Shown: one piece after another, positions 7,238-14,757 of the stretch | How the letters are laid out: each line of letters starts with the position of its first letter | How positions within the stretch are numbered: position 1 is the first letter of the stretch | Assembly (NCBI RefSeq): GCF_000384655.1 | Contig: NZ_ARQI01000127.1 | Span: 1-64,000 of the forward strand | Direction: 5' to 3' | Origin: Brachyspira innocens ATCC 29796 | GTDB taxonomy: Bacteria > Spirochaetota > Brachyspiria > Brachyspirales > Brachyspiraceae | Length of the DNA stretch: 64,000 nucleotides | Notes under the pieces: model-generated | What the model saw: the letters and a program-made list of their open reading frames with translations, nothing else | Told to the model about the DNA's origin: nothing | Database searches by the model: none | Made by a program: the position numbers and the translations under genes

Positions 7238-8707
7238 TTATATTTCATTTATAGCATTTAATTTTAACCACTCAGAAATTCTATTTTCTAATTCTCTTCC
7301 TCCAGAATAATTAAACTCTAAAGCTAATCCTACATAAGCATCTGGTATAAGTTTAGCCAAATCAGAAACGCTTTCTCCAAACATAGTACCTCCATGACTG
7401 CTGAATGTAATAACACTTTTTCCAGAAAAATCATATTCTTTTATAAATGAAAATACAGGCATTGGCATAGTAGCCCACCAAGTAGGGTAGCCTAAAAGTA
7501 TGACATCGTACTCTTCCATATTTTGAACATGATCTGTTAATTCTGGATATACATTATTATTTAAATCTATCTGAGATGTTTCGTATATGTTTCCTCTTCC
7601 TCTGTATGGGGTCTTCATTTTTATTTCTATTATATCAGCCCCAGTTTTTTCTTTTATAATCTCAGCAGCGTTTCTGGTATTTCCAGAATAAGAAAAATAA
7701 GCTATTAATATTTTAGGGTTTTGAGGTATTTTTATATTTAGAGAATAAACTGTTTCTATAATGTCATTAATAGGTTTGGCATTTCTTGCTATTCTAAATC
7801 CTGTATTTCTGTCTGTGCTTAAAGGATTGCATGCAGAACGGTATGCAGCTCTTAAATGTTTGGCAAAGTCAATATAGCTTCCTCCTCTGCTTACTCTTAA
7901 AGAACCGTTTTGACTACCGAAGGGATTATGATTATTTTCTGTATCATATTCCCCGTAATAATCAAAGCACCATTCTGATACATTTCCATGCATATTATAA
8001 AGCCCGAATTGATTAGGACTTAAACTATTTACTTCTAATGTTCTTCCTCTATAACGGCTTGTTTTTACATCAGGGTTATGAGGGTTAACATAATTTTCTT
8101 CTATAAGATACGGATAGCTTCCTTCAAAATTGGCATTGTCGCTTGTAATATGATTAAGAGAATTAAATACTGTTCTTGTAGCAGCTCTTGCTGCATATTC
8201 CCATTCTGCTTCAGTTAAAAGTCTGTATCCATTAGCATTTCTATTCCATTTTACTGTATTTCCCTCTATAGTATATGCTGGAGTAAGTCCTTTGGCCTTG
8301 CTTAAAGCATTGCAGTACTCTATAGCATCATACCAAGTAACATTTTCTACTGGAAGATTTTCACCTTTAAAATGGCTTGGATTTTTACCCATAATATTTT
8401 GATAATCCTTTTGAGTAACTTCATACGGATCTATGTAAAATGGATTTAGTGTAACTTCATGTAAAACTTCATCTTTATCACGCTGTCTTTCACTATCTGG
8501 GCTTCCCATCATGAAAGTTCCGCCTTCTAATAATATCAAATTATCATTTATCATTTTTTCATCTCCTGAATTATTTACCTGTTTGTTTACTTCCTGAGCA
8601 AAAACCTGCTGATTTTGAATTATATTATTCTCTGATTTGTTTAATGTATAAAAAACTATTACGGCTATAACCAGAACAGATATTGATATTATTTTTTTAT
8701 TTTTCAT
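7238..8707 (-). CDS. SUMF1/FGE-like domain fused to flavodoxin, exported
   Basis: The 489-residue product has an N-terminal hydrophobic segment (about 5-21) that should export or anchor it. Residues about 55-315 form a SUMF1-type domain: LEGGTFMMGSPDSE, YEVTQKDYQ, PVENVTWYDAIEYCN, YRLLTEAEWEYAAR, GNVSEWCFDYY, SRGGSY and TGFRIARN. The two copper-binding cysteines that follow GGSY in true formylglycine-generating enzymes are absent (SYIDFAKHL instead), so it should not make formylglycine. Residues about 330-485 are a flavodoxin (ILIAYFSYSGNTRNAAEII, LLGYPTWWATMPMP). The join is in one frame with no break. The role is unknown; exported electron transfer is an inference. Confidence 0.85.
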   Translation of the reverse strand: MKNKKIISISVLVIAVIVFYTLNKSENNIIQNQQVFAQEVNKQVNNSGDEKMINDNLILLEGGTFMMGSPDSERQRDKDEVLHEVTLNPFYIDPYEVTQKDYQNIMGKNPSHFKGENLPVENVTWYDAIEYCNALSKAKGLTPAYTIEGNTVKWNRNANGYRLLTEAEWEYAARAATRTVFNSLNHITSDNANFEGSYPYLIEENYVNPHNPDVKTSRYRGRTLEVNSLSPNQFGLYNMHGNVSEWCFDYYGEYDTENNHNPFGSQNGSLRVSRGGSYIDFAKHLRAAYRSACNPLSTDRNTGFRIARNAKPINDIIETVYSLNIKIPQNPKILIAYFSYSGNTRNAAEIIKEKTGADIIEIKMKTPYRGRGNIYETSQIDLNNNVYPELTDHVQNMEEYDVILLGYPTWWATMPMPVFSFIKEYDFSGKSVITFSSHGGTMFGESVSDLAKLIPDAYVGLALEFNYSGGRELENRISEWLKLNAINEI

Positions 8708-8810
8708 AATTTCCTCCTTTTAATTAAAAATGAAGTTTATAATATATTTTACTAATATTTATTTAAGATGAAAAAGTATGTAGAAAAAGTTATAGAATAA
8801 AAATCACATA

Positions 8811-9260
8811 TTATTTTTTATTATTTTTATAAGCATTATATTCTTCATCAGTAACATGCTCTAACCAAGTAACATTATTACCGTCTTTATCTCCTGTTAT
8901 TGCAATATGCTTCATTCTGCAGTCTGGAGATGCTCCATGCCAATGTTTTTTATCTTTAGGGCAGTAAAGTGCTTCTCCCTCATAAAACTCTAAAATCTCT
9001 CCTCCTTCTTCCTGAGTAAGTCCTATGCCTTCAACTACTATCAAATGCTGACCGCAAGGGTGAGTATGCCATGCAGTTCTTGCACCCGCTTCAAATGTTA
9101 CATATGCTACAGAAAAATGAGAATCTTCATTAGCATCTGTCAATAATTCTACTTCAACATCGCCTGTGAAACATTCTTTTGAACCTTTGAATTTTCTTCC
9201 TTCGCCTTTTTTTATAAATACTGTTTTTTCTGGTGCTTTTTGGTATTCATAATCTGACAT
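8811..9260 (-). CDS. Cupin-domain protein
   Basis: This 149-residue single-domain cupin carries both conserved motifs. Motif 1 is WHTHPCGQHLIVVEGIG (about 60-78), with two His and a Gln as metal ligands. Motif 2 is YCPKDKKHWHGASPD, with the last metal-binding His near residue 106. Such small cupins occur beside aldo/keto reductases and flavodoxins and include carboxymuconolactone-decarboxylase-linked and hydroxynitrile-lyase-like enzymes; the substrate cannot be read. It has no signal peptide and should be cytoplasmic. The gene lies 45 bases downstream of the flavodoxin gene and about 100 bases before the SUMF1-flavodoxin gene, all on the minus strand, which suggests one operon. Confidence 0.88.
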   Translation of the reverse strand: MSDYEYQKAPEKTVFIKKGEGRKFKGSKECFTGDVEVELLTDANEDSHFSVAYVTFEAGARTAWHTHPCGQHLIVVEGIGLTQEEGGEILEFYEGEALYCPKDKKHWHGASPDCRMKHIAITGDKDGNNVTWLEHVTDEEYNAYKNNKK

Positions 9261-9305
9261 TTTATTTCTCCTTATTTTTTAATTATTTTTTAATTATTAA
9301 ATTTT

Positions 9306-9815
9306 TTATTTTACATTTATTTTTATATTTTTAATCCACTTTTCTATTTCACTTTCTGAATTATTTATACTGCTTGTATTTCCATATATGCTCAATATTT
9401 TTCCAACCTGTTTTGATTTAGTTAATTTTTCTATATCTGCTCTGATAATACCAGCTCCGCCTCCTCCATGCGTACAGAAAGGCATAATAATTTTATTAGA
9501 AAAGTCAAAACTGCTTATAAAAGATACTACAGGACTTGCCATTGTATTCCACCAATTAGGACTTCCTATAAATATAATATCATAATCATCTATGCTTCCA
9601 ATATTGTTTTTTAATTTGGGTTTATGATTATTTTTTATATCTCTTTTAGCTTCGTCTAGTACTTTATTATAGTTTGATGAGTATGGTTTTTCTGGTTCAG
9701 TATAGAAGAAGTCTATTTTTACATTTTGAAATTCTGATTTTAAAACTTTTCCTATAAGTTCAGCAAGTTTTTTAGTATTTGCTGAATGCGAATAATATGC
9801 TATTAATATTTTCAT
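9306..9815 (-). CDS. Flavodoxin
   Basis: The 169-residue protein is a stand-alone flavodoxin. The FMN phosphate loop is in ILIAYYSHSANTKKLAELI (residues 3-21), and the flavin-stacking loops match IFIGSPNWWNTMASPV and PFCTHGGGGAG. It has no signal peptide, unlike the flavodoxin domain encoded at 7238-8707, to which it is clearly similar in the Trp-Trp loop. It likely carries electrons for reductases in the same island. It follows the AKR gene at 10065 on the minus strand, separated by about 250 bases filled with hairpin repeats. Confidence 0.9.
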   Translation of the reverse strand: MKILIAYYSHSANTKKLAELIGKVLKSEFQNVKIDFFYTEPEKPYSSNYNKVLDEAKRDIKNNHKPKLKNNIGSIDDYDIIFIGSPNWWNTMASPVVSFISSFDFSNKIIMPFCTHGGGGAGIIRADIEKLTKSKQVGKILSIYGNTSSINNSESEIEKWIKNIKINVK

Positions 9816-9838
9816 TTTAAGCTCCTATTATTGTTACC

Positions 9839-10030
9839 AATAAACTCGCTTGAATTCTCTAGCAACTAAAGTTGCTAGAGGCTCGTTTATTTTTTATTGT
9901 TGCTAATAAAAATTGTTCGCCCCAAGTATCTGCCAAATAAATTTAGCAGATGTTCACAATTTTTATGGTTATTGCTAATAAAAATTTCTGGCTTAAAGGC
10001 TCCTAAAATACACCAAAAATTTTTATATTT
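9839..10030. repeat. Cluster of three dispersed hairpin cassettes
   Basis: Three stem-loops fill most of the gap between the flavodoxin and AKR genes. The first (9839-9891) has AATAAAC outer arms and the perfect inner stem CTCTAGCAAC/GTTGCTAGAG. The second (about 9902-9967) has outer arms TAAAAATTGT/ACAATTTTTA and inner arms ATCTGCCAAAT/ATTTAGCAGAT with one mismatch. The third (about 9973-10030) has TAAAAATTT/AAATTTTTA arms. Related cassettes occur at 11060-11112, 13119-13258 and 51565-51623. They look like a non-coding mobile or structural repeat family. Confidence 0.8.
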
Positions 10031-10064
10031 ACTCTTATAAATAAACTTGTTTTTAATTAATTCT

Positions 10065-11112
<1,048 letters not shown>

Positions 11113-11235
11113 TTTTTTGCTATCAATAAACTCATTTAAAATGAGATATTAACCAAATTTACTATATAATTTTTTATTTACTTAAAAAATATGTACTTTA
11201 AAAACTCTATATATAAACCACATCTCAATTAATTT

Positions 11236-12156
11236 TTAATACCAATCATGTTTTTCATCACGGTTTAATGCTGCTATTTTCTTCATATCTTCATCACTTA
11301 ATTCAAAATCGTATATCTCTGTATTTTCTATTATATGTTCTATATTACTAGAGCCCGGTATTACAATTACTTCTCTTTGTAAATTCCATCTTAATATAAT
11401 TTGTGCAGCTGACTTATCATATTTTTGAGCAATATCTTTTAATACTTTATCATTTAAAAGTTCCTTCTGATGTCCTCTTCCTCCCAAAGGATACCAGCCT
11501 TGAACAGCTACACCCAAACTTTGAATATACTCTATAACATCACTATCCTGATAATATGGGTGTATTTCATTCTGAACTAAAGCAGGAATTATATTTATTT
11601 TAGGAAGAAACTCTTTTAATTCTTTAATGTACCAATTAGAAAGTCCAATAGATCGAATCTTTCCTTCTTTTACCGCTTTCTCAATAGCCTTGTATGCTTC
11701 AACATCATTTTGTCCTGGGTGATGAAGAAGCATCATATCAATATATTCAACATCTAACTTTTTTAATGCCTCATTTATAGCATTTTCTGCATAGCTGTAT
11801 TGATTGGGATATAATTTTGTAATAATAAAAATATCTTTTCTATCAACCTTTGAGTCTTTCACAGCTTTTCCAACTTCTTCTTCATTTCTGTATATATAAG
11901 CTGTATCGATTAATCTGACACCATTTTGTAAAGCAAATAGTATAGAATTGTAGCATTCATCATTTAATAGACTATATGTACCTATGCCGTTTAATGGTAT
12001 TTCATATCCGCTGTTTAATTTTGCTGTTTTTGTATTAAAGTTAAAAACTACTTTATTGTTTTCCATATTAGTATTTGCCTCTGCTTTATTATTTAATGAA
12101 AATATTGTTATAATTAAAATAAAAGTAAATAACAAACCAAAAAATACTTTTTTCAT
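11236..12156 (-). CDS. Aldo/keto reductase with N-terminal export signal
   Basis: This 306-residue reductase begins with a signal peptide-like stretch: Lys-Lys, about 17 hydrophobic residues, and Lys-Ala-Glu-Ala near residue 28. The rest is an AKR5-like (2,5-diketogluconate reductase type) barrel with RLIDTAYIYRNEEEVG, Lys in FIITKLYP and His in MMLLHHPG, plus VIPGSSNIEHIIEN at the cofactor site. All tetrad residues are present. Export is surprising because NADPH is not expected outside the cytoplasm; the segment could instead anchor the enzyme, or another cofactor may be used. The gene lies about 100 bases downstream of the AKR gene at 12255 and is probably co-transcribed with it. Confidence 0.88.
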   Translation of the reverse strand: MKKVFFGLLFTFILIITIFSLNNKAEANTNMENNKVVFNFNTKTAKLNSGYEIPLNGIGTYSLLNDECYNSILFALQNGVRLIDTAYIYRNEEEVGKAVKDSKVDRKDIFIITKLYPNQYSYAENAINEALKKLDVEYIDMMLLHHPGQNDVEAYKAIEKAVKEGKIRSIGLSNWYIKELKEFLPKINIIPALVQNEIHPYYQDSDVIEYIQSLGVAVQGWYPLGGRGHQKELLNDKVLKDIAQKYDKSAAQIILRWNLQREVIVIPGSSNIEHIIENTEIYDFELSDEDMKKIAALNRDEKHDWY

Positions 12157-12254
12157 TGTTTATCCTTTTTATTAATTTATAAACTATACACCTATAATGC
12201 ATTACGATATTTGTTTATTTCTATGGAAGAAATTTATAATTAAATTACAAAATA

Positions 12255-13100
12255 TTAAATTTTATAGTTGCATAAATATTTTACAGTTTCAATATCAGTA
12301 TGCGATAAAAATAAACTCTTTTTTGTATCAAGTTTTAATATCTCATTCATATCATTATCATCTAATTCAAAATCAAACACATTAAAGTTTTCTATAATTC
12401 TTTCTTTATGAACACTTTTAGGTATGACAACAACATTTCTTTTTATAAGCCAATTTAATATAACCTGAGCAACAGTTTTATTATGTTTTTTTGCTATTTT
12501 TGTAAGGGTTTCATTAGTAAACATATTATTTTTTCCTTCAGCAAAAGGTCCCCAAGATTCTATTTGAATGCCATATTCTTTCATAAGTTTATTATCCTTT
12601 TCCCTTTGAAAAAATGGATGAGTTTCTATTTGATTAATCATAGGAGCCATTTTATTATGCATAACTAAATCTAATAATCTATCTGGATAAAAATTGCATA
12701 CACCTATAGCTTTAATTTTTCCTTCACTATATAAATCTTCCATAGCTCTCCAAGAACCATAATAATCACCGAAAGGCTGATGTATCAAATATAAATCCAA
12801 ATAATCTAAACCTAGTTTTTCCATAGATACTTCAAAAGCCTTTTTGGCATTATCATATCCTGCATCTGTTATCCATAATTTAGTAGTGATGAATAATTCT
12901 TTTCTATCAATACCGCTTTCTTTTATAGCATCACCTACAGCTTTTTCATTAAAATATGCTGAGGCAGTATCTACCAATCTGTATCCTGCTTCTATGGCAT
13001 TTAATACTGATTTTTTACATTCTTCATAATCTGGTATTTGAAAAACACCGAATCCTAATATAGGCATTTCAAGTCCATTATTTAATTTTACAGTTTTCAT
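12255..13100 (-). CDS. Aldo/keto reductase
   Basis: A 281-residue AKR5-like reductase and the first gene after the MerR-type promoter at 13324-13354. Catalytic residues lie in [16 protein letters not shown] (Asp, Tyr), LFITTKLWI (Lys) and [13 protein letters not shown] (His). The NADPH site is in [15 protein letters not shown]. No export signal is present, unlike the neighbouring AKR at 11236. The leader between promoter and start is over 200 bases and contains two hairpin cassettes, which may affect translation or mRNA stability. The likely role is reduction of reactive aldehydes or ketones under MerR control, inferred from its regulator. Confidence 0.93.
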   Translation of the reverse strand: MKTVKLNNGLEMPILGFGVFQIPDYEECKKSVLNAIEAGYRLVDTASAYFNEKAVGDAIKESGIDRKELFITTKLWITDAGYDNAKKAFEVSMEKLGLDYLDLYLIHQPFGDYYGSWRAMEDLYSEGKIKAIGVCNFYPDRLLDLVMHNKMAPMINQIETHPFFQREKDNKLMKEYGIQIESWGPFAEGKNNMFTNETLTKIAKKHNKTVAQVILNWLIKRNVVVIPKSVHKERIIENFNVFDFELDDNDMNEILKLDTKKSLFLSHTDIETVKYLCNYKI

Positions 13101-13118
13101 ACTTGCTCCTATTATTGT

Positions 13119-13258
13119 TAATAAAAATTGTTCGCTCCAAGTATCTGCTAAATAAATTTAGCAGATGCTCACAATTTTTATGGTTATTGCTAATAAAAAT
13201 TGTTCACCTTTGGCAGATTATCTTTTAAATAAATTTAACACATTCTCATAATTTTTAT
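13119..13258. repeat. Two tandem dispersed hairpin cassettes in AKR leader
   Basis: The first cassette (about 13119-13184) has outer arms TAAAAATTGT/ACAATTTTTA and a perfect inner stem ATCTGCTAAAT/ATTTAGCAGAT. The second (about 13189-13258) starts with the same GCTAATAAAAATTGTTC but its inner arms have drifted. Both lie in the 5' leader of the AKR gene that starts at 13100. Confidence 0.75.
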
Positions 13259-13323
13259 ATTTGTTGCTATCAATAAACTCACTTATAATAAAATTTACAT
13301 TCAACATTATTAATTGTCTTCAA

Positions 13324-13354
13324 ATTATAGCATTAGAGTTCACTCCAATGTCAA
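13324..13354 (-). promoter_or_regulatory. MerR-type promoter for AKR genes (19-bp spacer, dyad)
   Basis: Read on the minus strand, TTGACA (13354-13349) and TATAAT (13329-13324) are both perfect consensus boxes, separated by 19 bases instead of the usual 17. The spacer contains the near-palindrome TTGGAGTGAACTCTAA. An over-long spacer with a central dyad is the hallmark of promoters that MerR proteins activate by DNA distortion. A near-identical promoter stands before the MerR-type gene itself at 14266-14296. Confidence 0.88.
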
Positions 13355-13373
13355 TAGTCATTCTTATAATTTT

Positions 13374-13835
13374 TTAATTTACAGTAAAAGTTATTTCAAT
13401 GTTCCCTCTTCCAAGTGCTTCTTTTAAACCTTCTGTATTTTCTATATATCCAAGTCTTGTATAACTGTATGAAGTTCTAAAACTCTCATAGAATAATACT
13501 ATGCAGTTATTACCGTATAGTAAGAAATCACCTGTTTTTATACTGCCTATATTTTCAGTTTTAGTTGTAAGGTTTTTGCTCAAGTTATAATATTTTTCAT
13601 TTCTGTTTAAATCATTCATATTAACAGTCAAAGGAAGAAGAGTTAAAAAATCTTTTGCTGTTTGATTATCATATAATTTTAATTTGTATTCTTTATCTTT
13701 TATTTTTACATTAATTGTAGTATTCAAAGTATTTAAATTTTCCATAGTTGTATTATCTCCATAAACTGAATTGCATGCTATAGATGACATAATAGAAAAA
13801 ATTAATAAACTTAAAAAATATTTTTTTATTTTCAT
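13374..13835 (-). CDS. Cyclophilin-like-fold lipoprotein or exported protein
   Basis: The 153-residue product has an N-terminal signal (Lys-Ile-Lys-Lys and a hydrophobic core) ending in SSIACNS, a possible relaxed spirochaetal lipobox with Cys at residue 21. The mature part resembles the cyclophilin-like beta-barrel family (PF18050 type): INVKIKDKEYKLKLYDNQTA, DFLTLLPLTVNMNDL, KTGDFLLYG and CIVLFYESFRTSYSYTRLG. These proteins commonly sit beside AKR, flavodoxin and cupin genes, as here; their function is unknown. The gene lies 11 bases after the MerR-type gene's stop, so the two form an operon. It ends just before the AKR promoter. Confidence 0.8.
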   Translation of the reverse strand: MKIKKYFLSLLIFSIMSSIACNSVYGDNTTMENLNTLNTTINVKIKDKEYKLKLYDNQTAKDFLTLLPLTVNMNDLNRNEKYYNLSKNLTTKTENIGSIKTGDFLLYGNNCIVLFYESFRTSYSYTRLGYIENTEGLKEALGRGNIEITFTVN

Positions 13836-13846
13836 AATATTTATCC

Positions 13847-14236
13847 TTAATCATTTTTATTTTTAAGCATATCTTTTTCATGTACTGACATTTGATGTCC
13901 GTAATTTTCTATTTTTTTATTTAGTTTATCTAAAGTAGCCTGAAGTTCATTTAATTTTTCCTGCATAACATCTCTCTGACTTACTAAAAGCTGTTTTCTA
14001 GCTTCTAATGTAACATCACCTTTATTGTAGAGCTTTATATATTCTATTATAGATTCTATAGACATACCTGAGTTTCGCATACATTTTGAAAACTCTATCC
14101 AACCCAAATCATAATCAGTATAGTTTCTTATTCCGCTTTCGCTTCTTCCTACTTCAGGTATTAGCCCTATTCTTTCATAATACCTTAAAGTGTCGGCAGA
14201 TAATTCAGTTTTTTTGCTAACTTCTGCTATTGTCAT
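13847..14236 (-). CDS. MerR-family transcriptional regulator (AdhR/NmlR-like)
   Basis: This 129-residue MerR-type activator has the helix-turn-helix IAEVSKKTELSADTLRYYER, the wing segment GRSESGIRNYTDYDLG and a long C-terminal coiled coil (EKLNELQATLDKLNKKIEN). It has Cys in FSKCMRNSGMS, a position similar to the cysteine used by AdhR/NmlR-type electrophile sensors, but no metal-binding cluster. AGGAGG precedes the ATG. Its own promoter (14266-14296) and that of the AKR operon (13324-13354) share the same long-spacer dyad, so it very probably controls both. A related MerR-type gene at 5058-5408 lacks that operator upstream. Confidence 0.92.
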   Translation of the reverse strand: MTIAEVSKKTELSADTLRYYERIGLIPEVGRSESGIRNYTDYDLGWIEFSKCMRNSGMSIESIIEYIKLYNKGDVTLEARKQLLVSQRDVMQEKLNELQATLDKLNKKIENYGHQMSVHEKDMLKNKND

Positions 14237-14265
14237 AATATTAATTACCTCCTTTATTTTTGTAT

Positions 14266-14296
14266 ATTATAGCATTAGAGTGCACTCCAATGTCAA
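14266..14296 (-). promoter_or_regulatory. MerR-type autoregulated promoter (19-bp spacer, dyad)
   Basis: On the minus strand TTGACA (14296-14291) and TATAAT (14271-14266) flank a 19-base spacer containing TTGGAGTGCACTCTAA, a dyad with one mismatch. It differs from the promoter at 13324-13354 at one base within the boxes and spacer. It drives the MerR-type gene and the cyclophilin-like gene. Confidence 0.9.
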
Positions 14297-14334
14297 TATT
14301 TATTTATTAAAAAATTATAGTATTAGTATCAAAT

Positions 14335-14380
14335 ATATCAAATACTTATGTATTATAATTATTTATAACATAAAAGTATT
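14335..14380. promoter_or_regulatory. Shared regulatory element, copy 2 (upstream of MerR promoter)
   Basis: This copy matches 5461-5506 at about 40 of 46 positions and has a better inverted repeat, AATACTTATGT...ACATAAAAGTATT. It lies about 40 bases upstream of the -35 box of the MerR-type promoter, a suitable place for a LysR-type activator. It may alternatively be the leftover intergenic region of a lost divergent LysR gene. Confidence 0.5.
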
Positions 14381-14387
14381 GAATAAT

Positions 14388-14640
14388 TAAACTTAAATAG
14401 TTTTAAGATCAGCAGTACATATTTTGATATTTTCTTCTTCCAATAATAAAGTTCTTATAATAATATTAAATTTGAGAGCTTGTACTCTTTTATTTTTAGC
14501 TTTATTAATAATTAATACTATCTTTTTTCATGATTTGTATTATTTCATAGATATTCCTTTTTTGTTTAAGGAATGCATGCTTTTTTTACTAAAAAGAATA
14601 TCTATTGCTCTTAAACAATCTTATTATATACTTTATATTG
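14388..14640 (-). pseudogene. Possible decayed minus-strand gene of unknown family
   Basis: The stretch between the MerR-type promoter and the TIR gene has no intact gene. On the minus strand one frame reads a protein-like sequence (NKAKNKRVQALKFNIIIRTL, then LLEEENIKICTADLKTI) ending at a stop near 14395. An adjacent frame upstream reads KKHAFLKQKRNIYEIIQIM before a frameshift and stops. This could be the tail of a broken gene. I recognise no family, and AT-rich DNA can look like this by chance. A hairpin with arms GATATTC.TTTTT and AAAAAGAATATC spans 14550-14602. Confidence 0.25.
14550..14602. repeat. Inverted repeat hairpin
   Basis: GATATTCCTTTTTT (14550-14563) pairs with AAAAAGAATATC (14591-14602) over about 12 bp. 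The loop contains the palindrome GCATGC. It lies in the gene-free stretch before the TIR gene; function unknown. Confidence 0.55.
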
Positions 14641-14757
14641 CCTAAATTTACAATTATGATATAATCAGATGAATAACTGAATTGATTCTATACACTCATA
14701 TTATCATATTACTAATTTTGTATTATTAAATATTATATTTGATTAGGATACATTATA

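Noticed and set aside
7238-8707. True formylglycine-generating enzyme activating sulfatases
   Set aside because: The copper-binding cysteine pair is missing and no sulfatase gene is present in the window.
14424-14645. Plus-strand 73-codon frame as a membrane protein
   Set aside because: It is hydrophobic only because the AT-rich DNA is read in a T-rich frame. There is no ribosome binding site, and the minus strand looks more like a decayed gene.
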